The notes: generated by a model not told the origin, from the sequence alone. A stretch of DNA of 64,000 bases from Gemmatimonadota bacterium (GCA_016713435.1 JADJPD010000029.1:1-64000); one strand, 5' to 3'; numbered from the stretch's first letter, positions 34,984-46,997 are shown. Numbers and translations: made by a program.

Positions 34984-35874
34984 ATGTCCGACGTGAAGGA
35001 ACTGCCGGCGGTGCCGCCGATCGAGGCGCGGGGGTACGCGCATCCCGAGGTGCTGGTGTCCACGCAGTGGGTGGCGGACCACCTCGACGATCCCGCGGTG
35101 CGGCTGCTCGAGTCCAATGAGGACCTGCTGCTCTACGAGACGGGCCACCTCCCCGGCGCCGTGAAGATCGACTGGGTGCACGACCTCAACGATCCCGTCA
35201 CCCGCGACTACCTGGACCGGGCGCGCTTCGAGGAGCTGCTCCGGAAGAAGGGGATCCACGCGGACACCACCATCGTGTTCTACGGCGACAAGAACAACTG
35301 GTGGGCCACGTACGCCTTCTGGGTCTTCAGCCTCTTCGGGCTGCGGAACCTCAAGCTCATGGACGGCGGCCGGCTGCGGTGGGTGGAGGAGGGCCGGCCG
35401 ATGGTCACCGACCTGCCGATCCCGCCGCGCGGCACCATCACCGTGGGGGAGCGGAACGACGCCCTGATCCGCGCCTTCCGCGACGACGTGCTGGCGCACG
35501 TGGGGCGGCAGGGCCAGCTGGTGGACGTGCGGAGCCCCGAGGAGTACCGCGGCGAGCGCCTGCACATGCCCGACTATCCCAACGAGGGCTCGGTGCGAGG
35601 CGGCCACATCCCCGGCGCCCGCAGCATCCCGTGGGCGCGCGCCGTGAACCCCGACACCCACACCTTCCGCCCCGCGAGCGAACTGCGCCGGCTCTACGTG
35701 GAGGAGCAGGGGCTCGACCCGGCGCGCGAGACCATCGCCTACTGCCGCATCGGCGAGCGGTCGAGCCACTCGTGGTTTGCGCTCACCTACCTGCTGGGCT
35801 TCCGCGACGTGAAGAACTACGACGGCTCGTGGACGGAGTGGGGCAACGGGGTGCGGCTGCCCATCGAGAAGTGA
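34984..35874 (+). CDS. Thiosulfate-type sulfurtransferase, tandem rhodanese
   Basis: 296 residues with two rhodanese domains. The first (VLVSTQWVADHLDDPAVRLL, HLPGAVKIDWVHDL, TIVFYGDKNNWWATYAFWVF) has Asp in place of the catalytic Cys and is inactive, as is usual. The second carries VDVRSPEEYRGERL, GHIPGARSIPWA and Cys254 in YCRIGERSSH, the active-site loop that accepts sulfane sulfur. The CRxGxRS-type loop favours thiosulfate as donor. GGAAGGGGAG lies before the ATG at 34984. A SufE gene lies 0.9 kb away on the opposite strand, but I see no operon link. No signal peptide, so cytoplasmic. Confidence 0.9.
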   Translation: MSDVKELPAVPPIEARGYAHPEVLVSTQWVADHLDDPAVRLLESNEDLLLYETGHLPGAVKIDWVHDLNDPVTRDYLDRARFEELLRKKGIHADTTIVFYGDKNNWWATYAFWVFSLFGLRNLKLMDGGRLRWVEEGRPMVTDLPIPPRGTITVGERNDALIRAFRDDVLAHVGRQGQLVDVRSPEEYRGERLHMPDYPNEGSVRGGHIPGARSIPWARAVNPDTHTFRPASELRRLYVEEQGLDPARETIAYCRIGERSSHSWFALTYLLGFRDVKNYDGSWTEWGNGVRLPIEK

Positions 35875-35883
35875 ACACGCGAT

Positions 35884-35940
35884 CCTCGGCTGAAGCCGAG
35901 GCTCGGCGCGGCTGAAGCCGCGGAAGTCCCTCACGGGACT
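35884..35940. repeat. Three small hairpins in a row with TGAA or TCAC loops
   Basis: 35884-35901 is CCTCGGC-TGAA-GCCGAGG, 35907-35922 is CGCGGC-TGAA-GCCGCG, and 35925-35940 is AGTCCC-TCAC-GGGACT. The first two share the GGCTGAAGCC core common to small bacterial palindromic repeats. They fill the start of a convergent intergenic region. Confidence 0.7.
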
Positions 35941-35948
35941 CCTCCTGG

Positions 35949-35975
35949 GGGCCGTCCTCGGTGCGAGGGCGGCCC
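35949..35975. terminator. Hairpin terminator between convergent genes
   Basis: 12-bp arms with one mismatch (GGGCCGTCCTCG / CGAGGGCGGCCC), loop GTG, then TTCGT. Lies between the rhodanese (+) and Sir2 (-) genes and may serve both. Confidence 0.65.
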
Positions 35976-35988
35976 TTCGTGCTTGGGG

Positions 35989-36747
35989 TTAGAGGAGCTT
36001 GGGGAGGAGGGCGCCGGCGGCGCCGGTCAGCTTCACGTCGGCGATGTCGTCGAAGGCGGTGGCGCCCGGGTCGAGGACCACCAGGGCGCCGTGCCTCGCC
36101 ACCGCCTGGGCCAGGCCCGCGGCGGGCTGCACCGCGCCCGCGGTGCCGATCACCAGGCAGGTGTCGGCCCGCTCGGCGGCGGCCATCGCGGCGGCGAGCG
36201 CCGCGTCGGGCAGCGACTCCCCGAACCAGACCACGTCGGGGCGGTAGAGCCCCTCGCAGTGGGGGCAGCGGGGCAGGGTGTCCACCGAGGTGGCGTCCAC
36301 CGGGCCGTCGTGCTCCGCGCGGAAATCGCAGGTGGTGCAGCGGACGTGGTGGATGGAGCCGTGCAGGCGGATGGGGTAGGCGGGGTCGGGCGCCACGCCG
36401 AGCGCGGTGGCGGCCTCGCGGGCGGCGCGCTCGTGCAGGGCGTCCACGTTCTGGGTCACGAGCGTGACGCCGGGGCGCGAGAGCATCCACCGCGCCAGGG
36501 CGCGATGGCCCGGGTTGGGGCGGCAGCTGGCCACGAGGCCGCGGCGCCAGCCGTACCACTCCCACACCAGGCGCGGGTCGCGCGCAAAGGCCTCGGCGGT
36601 GGCCAGGTCCTCGGCGCGGAACTGCTTCCAGAGCCCGCCGGCTCCACGGAAGGTGGGCACGCCCGACTCCGCGCTGATCCCCGCTCCCGTGAGCACCAGC
36701 ACCGCGGACCCCGCCAGCAGCATCCGCGCCTCCTCGATCCGCTCCAT
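35989..36747 (-). CDS. cobB: Sir2-family NAD-dependent protein deacylase
   Basis: 252 residues with the full sirtuin core: VLTGAGISAESGVPTFRG for NAD, TQNVDALHERA with the catalytic region, HGSIHHV with the active His, and two zinc pairs (RCTTC and RCPHC). The segment WEWYGWRRGL contains the Tyr-x-x-Arg of class III sirtuins, which prefer succinyl- or malonyl-lysine. It should therefore remove acidic acyl groups from lysines as well as acetyl groups. The ATG at 36747 overlaps the SufE stop, so both are translated from one message, with SufE first. No localisation signal is seen. Confidence 0.92.
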   Translation of the reverse strand: MERIEEARMLLAGSAVLVLTGAGISAESGVPTFRGAGGLWKQFRAEDLATAEAFARDPRLVWEWYGWRRGLVASCRPNPGHRALARWMLSRPGVTLVTQNVDALHERAAREAATALGVAPDPAYPIRLHGSIHHVRCTTCDFRAEHDGPVDATSVDTLPRCPHCEGLYRPDVVWFGESLPDAALAAAMAAAERADTCLVIGTAGAVQPAAGLAQAVARHGALVVLDPGATAFDDIADVKLTGAAGALLPKLL

Positions 36748-37166
36748 CAGCCCAGCTCGCCGGCCATGCGCTTGAGGCGACCCACCATGGCGGTGAGGCC
36801 GTGGGTGCGGGTCATGCCGAGCGCCTCGCCGAGGCCGAGCTGGTCGAGCAGGTCGCCGGGGAGGGCGGCCACCTCGGCGGGGGCGGCGTGATCGATCCCC
36901 TTGGCCAGGAGCGAGACGAAGCCGCGCACCGTCGGCGCCTCCTTCGGCGCGTCGGCGTGCAGCACCACGCCGTCGCCTTCCTTCCTCAGGTAGAGGAAGA
37001 CGGGCGACTGGCACTCGGGCACGCGATTGAGGCCGGCGTCGCGCGCGGCGTGGTACTCCGCCGGGAGGTCCGGCAGCTTCTTGCTGTAGTCGAGGAGCAG
37101 CTCGAGGCGCGTCTGCTTGTCCGCCGCCTGGAAGCGGCGGACGATCCTGGCCAGGGCGTCGGTCAT
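36747..37166 (-). CDS. sufE: SufE-type sulfur acceptor
   Basis: 139 residues, the usual SufE length. The conserved LELLLDYSKKLPDLP and NRVPECQSPVFLYL carry the acceptor Cys52, which receives sulfur from a SufS-type desulfurase during Fe-S cluster assembly. VRGFVSLLAKGID and LGMTRTHGLTAMVGRLKR complete the fold. No suf operon genes are in the window, so it is detached from its partners. It is co-translated with the Sir2 gene. Confidence 0.92.
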   Translation of the reverse strand: MTDALARIVRRFQAADKQTRLELLLDYSKKLPDLPAEYHAARDAGLNRVPECQSPVFLYLRKEGDGVVLHADAPKEAPTVRGFVSLLAKGIDHAAPAEVAALPGDLLDQLGLGEALGMTRTHGLTAMVGRLKRMAGELG

Positions 37167-37204
37167 GCGGGGAATCTAGCGGGCCCCGGCACCCGTCGCG
37201 CGGG

Positions 37205-38539
37205 TCAGGCGGCGGGTTTCACCAGGAAGAGCCGGACGTGATAGGCGCCGGCGGCGAGGAGGCCCGCCAGGAACACCGCCGCGCCCGCGGTGGCCAGCGC
37301 GCGATTCCCGAGGAAGAGCGAGGCTACCAGCAGCACCATCCCGAGGGTGTGTCCTGCCCCGGCGGCCCACGCCAGCGGCGGATGCACCAGGTCCGCCAGC
37401 TGCGGCGTGCCGGGCCGGCCCTGCTGCCGGGCAAAGCGATAGTGCCAGGTGAGCGTGGCGAGGATCCGGAAGCTCACCGCGATGGTGAGCCCGCTGAGCC
37501 AGCCCAGGAGCATGGTCACCACGAAGCCGGTGATGAATCCCGGCACCCGGAGGCCGAGCGCCACCGCCGCGAGCCCGAAGCCGGTGCCGGTCACCAGCCA
37601 GAGCAGCGCGGCGAGCGCCAGCGAGGTGGTGGGGTCGAGCCGCCGCGTGCTGCGGCGCCCGTACCACTGGAGCATGTGCCCCGCGAAGAACGCGATCCCG
37701 CCGGCCATGGTGAGCGCGCCCGCCCACGTCAGCCAGCTCCACCCCCCCATGGCGCCGATGGCGAAGAGCACGGTCCCGCTCGCCAGCGCGCGGCGCAGGC
37801 CGCGGACGATGTCATCGCGCTGCTCGATGGCGCCGAGGAACATCGGCAGCATCCGGCTCCCCACGCCCATCGCCGTGATGGTGCCGAAGCCCACCAGCGC
37901 GAAGGTGAAGTGGGACGCGAGCAGCGGCAGCCTCGGCGTGGTCCACCACCCGAAGGCGTCCCCGATCCGCGCACCGGCGACGGCCATGGCGTTGCCGAGG
38001 CCGATGTGCGCGTACGAGATGGCGAGGCCCACTTCCTTGTTGCGGTTGGCCTTCTTCCGCGCGGGCAGGATGTTCCACGCGTGCCCGTACACGCCGGCGA
38101 AGAGCAGCAGGTATCCGAGCCCCAGCATGCTGCGCCAGCCGGTCCACAAGCCGTGCACCAGGATGCAGGTGCCGAGCAGGTGGAAGCCGTAGGACCACCA
38201 GGCCACCCGGGTGCTGCGCGTGGCGGCCCCCATGAGCGCGGGCACGACCTGGTAGAGCACGCCCGTGATCACGGTGACGAGCCAGCCCAGCGTGAAGATG
38301 TGGGTGAGCGCCAGCACCCGCGGGTCGAGGAAATTGGCCGTCGCCAGCTGCCCCGCCAGCGGCACCAGCAGCACGCTGCCGAGGAGGAACCACGCGAGGG
38401 CGGTGGCGATGTGGCCCGCGACGAGGGGGTACGACGGCGGGGCGGGGGCGTTCACGGGCAGCGTGCGGCCGAGCGGCGCAGGGCCGGGCGCGGGCGGGTG
38501 CATCGGGAGCGGGGAGGTACGAAGGATCGGCGTCGCCAT
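37205..38539 (-). CDS. Polytopic membrane protein, NnrS / haem-copper-oxidase-like
   Basis: Up to 444 residues with about twelve membrane helices. Several helices carry histidines in positions that could bind haem or metal: LALTHIFTLGWLVTVITGVL, LISYAHIGLGNA-type segment (actual ISYAHIGLGNAMAVAG), ASHFTFALVGFGTITAMGVG and GHMLQWYG. This resembles NnrS and subunit-I-like proteins linked to nitric oxide or respiration, but no family can be fixed by eye. A near-perfect palindrome containing a GATAAT box overlaps the ATG at 38539, so translation may really begin at Met13 (38503). It is regulated, judging by this operator, but by an unknown protein. No neighbour suggests a pathway. Confidence 0.65.
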   Translation of the reverse strand: MATPILRTSPLPMHPPAPGPAPLGRTLPVNAPAPPSYPLVAGHIATALAWFLLGSVLLVPLAGQLATANFLDPRVLALTHIFTLGWLVTVITGVLYQVVPALMGAATRSTRVAWWSYGFHLLGTCILVHGLWTGWRSMLGLGYLLLFAGVYGHAWNILPARKKANRNKEVGLAISYAHIGLGNAMAVAGARIGDAFGWWTTPRLPLLASHFTFALVGFGTITAMGVGSRMLPMFLGAIEQRDDIVRGLRRALASGTVLFAIGAMGGWSWLTWAGALTMAGGIAFFAGHMLQWYGRRSTRRLDPTTSLALAALLWLVTGTGFGLAAVALGLRVPGFITGFVVTMLLGWLSGLTIAVSFRILATLTWHYRFARQQGRPGTPQLADLVHPPLAWAAGAGHTLGMVLLVASLFLGNRALATAGAAVFLAGLLAAGAYHVRLFLVKPAA

Positions 38540-38563
38540 ATTATCACCTGTTGGTGAGAATAT
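38538..38563. promoter_or_regulatory. 26-bp operator-like palindrome at the start of the NnrS-like gene
   Basis: ATATTATCACC-TGTT-GGTGAGAATAT: 11-bp arms with one mismatch and AT-rich ends in otherwise very GC-rich DNA. Read on the minus strand it contains GATAAT, a good -10 box, directly before the annotated ATG. A repressor bound here would block the promoter. The symmetry and size fit a dimeric regulator. I cannot name the family. Confidence 0.7.
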
Positions 38564-38617
38564 AGCGGCACCGGCCCGCGACGCACCAGCCCGGTGCGCC
38601 GCGGACCGGCTCGGGGA

Positions 38618-39160
38618 TCAGGCCGCCTTGGCGGCGGGGTCCGGCGCGGCGGCCGGCCGGGCCAGCACGCCGGCGAGCTTGCCCGAGGCGAAGCCGAAGA
38701 GCGCCCCCACGATCATGGAGGAGCCCACGGCCACCAGCGCGTTGGCCGGGCTGGCGGTGGTGAGGCTCTCGCGCGTGAGGTTGGCACCGGGGTTGCCGAG
38801 GAGGAAGGCGAAGACCGCGGCGTAGCCGTACACGCTGGCGGGAATCGTCCCGAGCGCCGGCAGGTGCGCGGCGAGGCAGAGCAGGGTGACGGTCACGGCC
38901 ACCACCACGGCGGCGCTCACGGCGCCCGGGGGCGCCACGGTGACGAGGAGCATGGCGGCCACCCAGCCCATGGCGGCGCCGAAGAGGTTGCAGGTGAGGG
39001 TCTTCCGGAGGGCGTCCGTGGTGCCCCCGGTGTGGAAGTAGCACGCCCAGGCGAGGAACGCCGCCCAGATCAGGTAGTGGGTCATCACCTGCAGGAACAG
39101 GAAGGTGGCGACCCCCCCGAGCAACCCGATGCTGAGCGACAGTGCGACGAGCTGTGACAT
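38618..39160 (-). CDS. DUF1097 family membrane protein
   Basis: 180 residues with five or six hydrophobic helices. FLQVMTHYLIWAAFLAWACY followed by FHTGGTT and LTCNLFGAAMGWVAAMLLV matches the DUF1097 group (YcdZ-like inner-membrane proteins of unknown function). The tail is Ala/Pro-rich. It lies 78 bp upstream of the NnrS-like gene on the same strand, with the palindrome between them, so the two are separately controlled. A transport role is possible but not shown. Confidence 0.8.
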   Translation of the reverse strand: MSQLVALSLSIGLLGGVATFLFLQVMTHYLIWAAFLAWACYFHTGGTTDALRKTLTCNLFGAAMGWVAAMLLVTVAPPGAVSAAVVVAVTVTLLCLAAHLPALGTIPASVYGYAAVFAFLLGNPGANLTRESLTTASPANALVAVGSSMIVGALFGFASGKLAGVLARPAAAPDPAAKAA

Positions 39161-39330
39161 GGACGTGCCCTCCGGAAGAAGTGGTGGGACGAGCCTGCCC
39201 CGCGTGTGGCGGGTGGAGCGCCGGCGGTGGTGCGCGCGGCCGGGACGGATGGGATGGGGCGAACGAATGGAGCTGGCGGGAAGGCGCTGGCGCGCCCCGG
39301 CCCGCCGGGGAGGCGGGCCCTAGATAGGCC

Positions 39331-39394
39331 CCGGTCCCGGCGCTGTCAAGCACCGGGACCGGAAACCGGGCACGCCTGTCAGGCAGGCGCGCCC
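39331..39394 (-). terminator. Two hairpins after the icd stop
   Basis: 39368-39394 has 11-bp arms with one mismatch (GGGCACGCCTG / CAGGCGCGCCC) around TCAGG. On the minus strand it is followed by GGTTTCC. 39331-39362 is a second stem CCGGTCCCGG with an inner GCT/AGC pair. Together they should end icd transcription. Confidence 0.7.
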
Positions 39395-39412
39395 GCGGGA
39401 TGGCGGCGGGTG

Positions 39413-40666
<1,254 letters not shown>

Positions 40667-40776
40667 GGGGCGGGGCCTCGGGTAAGTTGGGGAGGAAGCT
40701 GGTGGCGGGCCGGGCGGGACTGGCAGCCCGCGACCGGCCGGTCCTGCAGGTCCCTCAATATACGTCCCCTCGCCCG

Positions 40777-42525
40777 ATGAGCGATCCCGCCGCCGCCTTA
40801 CGCGACTCCCTCGCCCGGCAATCCCGGGCCATGGAATCCGCGCACGCGATGCTGGCCGTCTTCGATGCCCACCAGGCGCAGTTCCGCCTGGTGACGCGCC
40901 GGGCCGAGGGTCGCTTCCTCACGCGCGACTGGCGCGGCGGCCAGCAGGACGCCGCCGAGCGCCTCACGCTCTACCGCCAGTTCGTGCAGTGGTGCGTGCA
41001 GGACCTGCGCCGGTCCCGGGGCGACGCCACCGCCGACCTCGCCTTCTGGCGCGTGCTGCGGGAGGCCTACCACCGGCTGGCCCGCGAGCGGACCGACGCC
41101 GAGCTGGCGCTCACGTTCTTCAACTCCGTCGTGCGGCAGGTGCTCCGCGCGGTGGGTCCCGAGGCAGGCGTCTACTGCGACGACCGCGACTTCCAGGTCC
41201 TGCCCCCGCCGCTCACCGGCCCCGGCATCCGCCGGGTGCCGGGGGCGGGGCTCGAGATGATGTTCCACGCCGCGCTGGCGCAGCTGCCCTTCGCCGCGCA
41301 GTACCCCGGCCTCGGCGAGGATGCCCATCGCCTGGCGCGGGTGGTGGCGGAGGACCTGGCCCGCCGCCCGCGCACGCCCGCCCCCGAGGCGCTCGAGCTC
41401 TACCCCATGCCGTTCTACCGGAACAAGGGGGCCTACCTGGTCGGCCGCCTGGTGGCACCCGGGCTGCTCATCCCGGTGGTGCTGCCGCTGGTCCACGACG
41501 AGCGCGGCATCCGGGTGGACGCCGTGCTGCTCACCTCGGAGGAGGTGAGCGTCGTCTTCTCCTTCACCCGCTCCTACTTCCACGTGGAGGCGGAGTGCCC
41601 CCGGGCGCTGGTCGAGTTCCTGCGCACCCTCATGCCCCGGAAGCCGCTCGACGAGCTCTACACCTCCCTCGGCTTCCACAAGCACGGCAAGACGGAGCTG
41701 GTGCGGGCGCTGCTCCGCCACATGCAGGCCAACGACGCCCGCTTCGAGGTGGCCGAGGGCGACAAGGGCCTCGTGATGGCGGTCTTCGCCATGCCGTCGC
41801 TCAACGTGGTGTTCAAGATCATCAAGGACCGCTTCGGGCCGCCCAAGCAGACCACGCGGGCCCAGGTGATGGAGAAGTACCGGCTGGTCTTCGTGCGCGA
41901 CCGGGTGGGCCGGCTGGCCGATGCGCAGGAGTTCGAGGAGCTCGAGTTCGAGCGCGGGCGCTTCCACCCCGACGTCCTGGCGGAGCTCGAGGCGGAGTGC
42001 CCCACCATGCTGCGCGCCGAGGGCGAGCGCGTGGTGGTCCGCCATCTCTACACCGAGCGCCGGGTGACCCCGCTCAACGTCTACCTGAAGCAGGTGGACG
42101 AGGCGCACGCGCTCGACGCGGTGCTCGACTACGGCCAGGCCATCAAGGACCTCGCCGCCGCCAACATCTTCACCGGCGACATGCTGCTCAAGAACTTCGG
42201 CGTGACCCGCAACGGCCGCGTCATCTTCTACGACTACGACGAGCTCTGCCTCCTCACCGAGTGCCGCTTCCGCGCCCTCCCCCAGGCCCGCCACGACGAC
42301 GACGAGTACTCGGCCGAGCCGTGGTTCTCCGTCGGCGAGCACGACATCTTCCCCGAGGAGTTCCGCACTTTCCTCACCCTGCCCGGCCGCGCGGGCCAGG
42401 CCTTCCTCGAGGCCCACGGCGACCTGCTCACCGTCGAGTACTGGCGCCACATGCAGCGGCTCGCCGAGCAGGGCGAGATCGTCGACATCTTCCCCTACCG
42501 GCCGAGCCGGCGGCTGCGGGCGTAG
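40777..42525 (+). CDS. aceK: Isocitrate dehydrogenase kinase/phosphatase
   Basis: 582 residues, the usual AceK length. Residues about 1-310 are the regulatory region (LELYPMPFYRNKGAYLVGRL) and the rest is the kinase-like domain, with ATP-site MPSLNVVFKIIKDRFGPPK and LRAEGERVVVRHLYTERRVT. KDLAAANIFTGDMLLKNFGV and VIFYDYDELC supply catalytic and metal residues. AceK phosphorylates and dephosphorylates Icd at a serine, diverting isocitrate into the glyoxylate bypass on acetate. Neither aceA nor aceB is in this window, so the bypass genes, if present, are elsewhere. The ATG at 40777 is chosen because upstream residues are not conserved-looking. Confidence 0.95.
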   Translation: MSDPAAALRDSLARQSRAMESAHAMLAVFDAHQAQFRLVTRRAEGRFLTRDWRGGQQDAAERLTLYRQFVQWCVQDLRRSRGDATADLAFWRVLREAYHRLARERTDAELALTFFNSVVRQVLRAVGPEAGVYCDDRDFQVLPPPLTGPGIRRVPGAGLEMMFHAALAQLPFAAQYPGLGEDAHRLARVVAEDLARRPRTPAPEALELYPMPFYRNKGAYLVGRLVAPGLLIPVVLPLVHDERGIRVDAVLLTSEEVSVVFSFTRSYFHVEAECPRALVEFLRTLMPRKPLDELYTSLGFHKHGKTELVRALLRHMQANDARFEVAEGDKGLVMAVFAMPSLNVVFKIIKDRFGPPKQTTRAQVMEKYRLVFVRDRVGRLADAQEFEELEFERGRFHPDVLAELEAECPTMLRAEGERVVVRHLYTERRVTPLNVYLKQVDEAHALDAVLDYGQAIKDLAAANIFTGDMLLKNFGVTRNGRVIFYDYDELCLLTECRFRALPQARHDDDEYSAEPWFSVGEHDIFPEEFRTFLTLPGRAGQAFLEAHGDLLTVEYWRHMQRLAEQGEIVDIFPYRPSRRLRA

Positions 42526-42601
42526 GGCGCACGGGCCTCTGCGCCCCCGTGGTGGGGCGGTTACATTCCCGCCTCCACGCCACCCCTATTCCCGGCCGCC
42601 C

Positions 42602-44560
<1,959 letters not shown>

Positions 44561-44563
44561 CCG

Positions 44564-46045
44564 CTAGCCGCCGAACGACCACCCCGCCAGCGACGCCGCA
44601 TAGAACAGCGCCAGCGCCAGGTACGCGGCGAAGCTCACGCCGAGGAGGACCGCGAAGCGGAGCGGCGGCCGCGCCCAGGCGGGGACGCGCGGCGGGAGAT
44701 GCCGGTAGTTGAGCAGGAAGAGCGCCACCGGGAAGATCACCGTCCCCACGAAGCCGATCACCGCGGACAGCAGGATGAGCGGCCCCGGCGCGTCGAGCGT
44801 CATCGTGACGCAGGTGATGGCGGTGAGCGCGGCAATGCACCGCCAGTACCACTGCTGGCGGGTGGCGCCCGAGCCGGGGAAGACGGTGCGGAGGATGTCG
44901 GCCTGCATCCGGCTCACCCCATCCACGGTGGCGAGCCAGGTGTCGGTGAGGAAGAGGGCGGCCACGAGGAGGAACAGCAGCTTGCCGGCCGGGCCCCAGC
45001 TCACCTCGAAGAAGCGCGCCTGCACCACGGCCAGGTCGTAGTCCTGCGGGAGCAGCCCCTTGGGGAACAGCAGGGCCCAGGCCAGCAGGCACGTCATCAG
45101 CGTGGTGAAGAGGTTGCCGATGATGCCGACGAGGGCATCGGCGGTGAGGTAGCGCCGCCAGCGGATCCACGTGGCGTGGCCGTCCGCACTGTCTTCCGGA
45201 GTCAGCTCCCCATGCTCGGACGGTTCCGCGGGCCCGCCGCTCGCGCCGTGGATGTGCGCGCGATAGGTGCCCATGCCCGTGCCCTTCTCGAGCAGCCAGT
45301 AGCTGTAGAGCAGGATCCAGAACCCGCCGAGGCCGGCGAAGGTGATCCCGGTGAGGAGCTTGGTGGCGTCGCCCGGGTCCCAGGGACGGGGCATGGCGCC
45401 GCCGGGCGGTGCCACGATGGCGGGAAGGAACGACGGCAGCGCGTGCAGCACCTCGGGGGAGAGGCAGGCCCATACGAGACCGATGACGGTGACGATGGCC
45501 ACCACCTTCATCACCGCCTCGATGAGCCGGTACACCACGCCGGAACTCACCAGCGCCACGGTGAACCCGGCAATGGACGCGTAGCCCCAGAAGAGCGTCT
45601 GCCCGCGCGCGCTCCAGCCGGCGGGGAACCCGGTGAGGGCCGCCAGCGCCGTCCCCCCGGCCGACGCGAAGGCGCCGAACCAGAGGAACGACAGCGTCAT
45701 CAGCACCCAGAGGAAGAGGCCGAGGCCTTTCGAGAGGCGGAAGAAGCCGCGGAAGACGCTCTCGCCGGTGAGCAGCGTGTAGCGGCCGATCTCCACGTTG
45801 AGCGGGAACTGCAGCAGGCAGGCCGGCACCAGCAGGAAGAGGAACGTGAGGCCGTACTTGGCCACCAGGTACGGCCACCACACCAGCTCGCCGCTCCCCT
45901 GCGCGAGCGCCATCCACACGATCCCGGGCCCCAGGGCACGCGCCCAGCCGGGAAAGGCGGGCAGCGGGCGCGCGGTGGCGCGGCCGGGACCCGCGTCAAC
46001 GGAGGCAGCAGGCACCGCATGACCTTGGGCGTCGGCAGGCATCAC
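44564..46045 (-). CDS. Nramp-superfamily transporter with altered metal-site motif
   Basis: 493 residues, about eleven membrane helices with the LeuT-type layout of Nramp. In classical members helix 1 holds DPGN and helix 6 an A-x-x-MPH motif that bind the transition metal. Here helix 1 reads ALAQGSGELVWWPYL (GSGE at 50-53) and helix 6 TFAGLGGFWILLYSYW, so both sets of ligands are absent. The protein therefore likely moves something other than Mn or Fe, or binds them differently. It starts at a double ATG, 23 bp from the divergent EamA gene. The middle loop (GGPAEPSEHGELTPEDSADG) is unusually long and acidic. Confidence 0.8.
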   Translation of the reverse strand: MMPADAQGHAVPAASVDAGPGRATARPLPAFPGWARALGPGIVWMALAQGSGELVWWPYLVAKYGLTFLFLLVPACLLQFPLNVEIGRYTLLTGESVFRGFFRLSKGLGLFLWVLMTLSFLWFGAFASAGGTALAALTGFPAGWSARGQTLFWGYASIAGFTVALVSSGVVYRLIEAVMKVVAIVTVIGLVWACLSPEVLHALPSFLPAIVAPPGGAMPRPWDPGDATKLLTGITFAGLGGFWILLYSYWLLEKGTGMGTYRAHIHGASGGPAEPSEHGELTPEDSADGHATWIRWRRYLTADALVGIIGNLFTTLMTCLLAWALLFPKGLLPQDYDLAVVQARFFEVSWGPAGKLLFLLVAALFLTDTWLATVDGVSRMQADILRTVFPGSGATRQQWYWRCIAALTAITCVTMTLDAPGPLILLSAVIGFVGTVIFPVALFLLNYRHLPPRVPAWARPPLRFAVLLGVSFAAYLALALFYAASLAGWSFGG

Positions 46046-46068
46046 GGCTCCTTCGCCGGGGCGGGGGC

Positions 46069-46941
46069 ATGAGGGATCGCGCGCGGGCGCGCCTCGAGAT
46101 CCTCGGCGCGGCCTTCCTCTTCTCCACGGGTGGGGCCGCCATCAAGGCGGCCGACTTCTCGAGCTGGCAGGTGGCGGGTTTCCGCTCCGGCATCGCGGCG
46201 GTCGCGGTCTGGCTGTTCCTTCCCGAGGCGCGTCGCCTGCGCCAGGGGCGGCTCGGCGTCACCCTGGCGACGGCCATGGCCTACGCGGCGACGCTCATCC
46301 TCTTTGTGCTGGCCAACCGGCTCACCACGGCGGCCAACACCATCTTCCTCCAATCCACGGCGCCCGTCTACATCCTGCTGCTGGCCCCCTGGCTCCTGAA
46401 GGAGCATGTGCGCCGGCAGGACCTGATGTTCATGGGGCTCATCGCGGTGGGGATGGCCTGCTTCTTCGCGGGGCGGCAGCAGGTGTTCGCCACGGCGCCG
46501 GACCCGGTGCGCGGGAATATCCTCGCGCTCTGCTCCGGTGTCACCTACGCGGCCATGCTGCTCGGCCTGCGCCACATGGGGACCCAGGGCGGGAGCCCGG
46601 CTGCGGCGGTGGCGCTGGGCAACCTGCTGGCGTTCCTGCTCGCCGCCCCGCAGGCGTTCCCCCTGGGCAGCCACAGTGGGGTGAGCTGGGCCGTGGTGTC
46701 CTACCTCGGGATCTTCCAGATTGGCCTGGCCTACGCGCTCCTCACGCGCGGCATCCCGCACGTCCCCACCTTCGAGGCCAGCCTGCTCCTGTTCCTCGAG
46801 CCGGCCCTCAATCCGCTGATCGCCTGGTTCGTGCACGGCGAGTTCCCCGGCCCGTGGGCCCTCACCGGCGGGGCCATCATCCTGGCCGCCACCGGCTTCA
46901 AGGGGTGGACCGACTCTCGCGCCACGCCCCACCCCACATAG
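46069..46941 (+). CDS. EamA/DMT-family transporter
   Basis: 290 residues with ten hydrophobic helices in two EamA halves: LGAAFLFSTGGAAIKAADFS and NRLTTAANTIFLQSTAPVYI in the first, LALCSGVTYAAMLLGLRHMG and LLLFLEPALNPLIAWFVHGE in the second. Such proteins move small metabolites across the inner membrane. The substrate cannot be told. It diverges from the Nramp-like gene with a very short shared promoter region, and a strong terminator follows. Confidence 0.85.
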   Translation: MRDRARARLEILGAAFLFSTGGAAIKAADFSSWQVAGFRSGIAAVAVWLFLPEARRLRQGRLGVTLATAMAYAATLILFVLANRLTTAANTIFLQSTAPVYILLLAPWLLKEHVRRQDLMFMGLIAVGMACFFAGRQQVFATAPDPVRGNILALCSGVTYAAMLLGLRHMGTQGGSPAAAVALGNLLAFLLAAPQAFPLGSHSGVSWAVVSYLGIFQIGLAYALLTRGIPHVPTFEASLLLFLEPALNPLIAWFVHGEFPGPWALTGGAIILAATGFKGWTDSRATPHPT

Positions 46942-46963
46942 CTCCGGATCCCGGAGACGGCAA

Positions 46964-46997
46964 CACCAGAGGGAGCCCGGTCCGGCTCCCTCTGGTG
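46964..46997. terminator. 14-bp hairpin terminator between convergent genes
   Basis: Perfect stem CACCAGAGGGAGCC with loop CGGTCC, followed on the plus strand by CTTTCCCCC. It lies between the EamA gene (+) and the peroxidase gene (-) and can serve both. Confidence 0.85.

Noticed and set aside
40667..40776. Riboswitch or leader RNA between icd and aceK
   Set aside because: Only 110 bp with no conserved core that I recognise; ordinary divergent promoter space.
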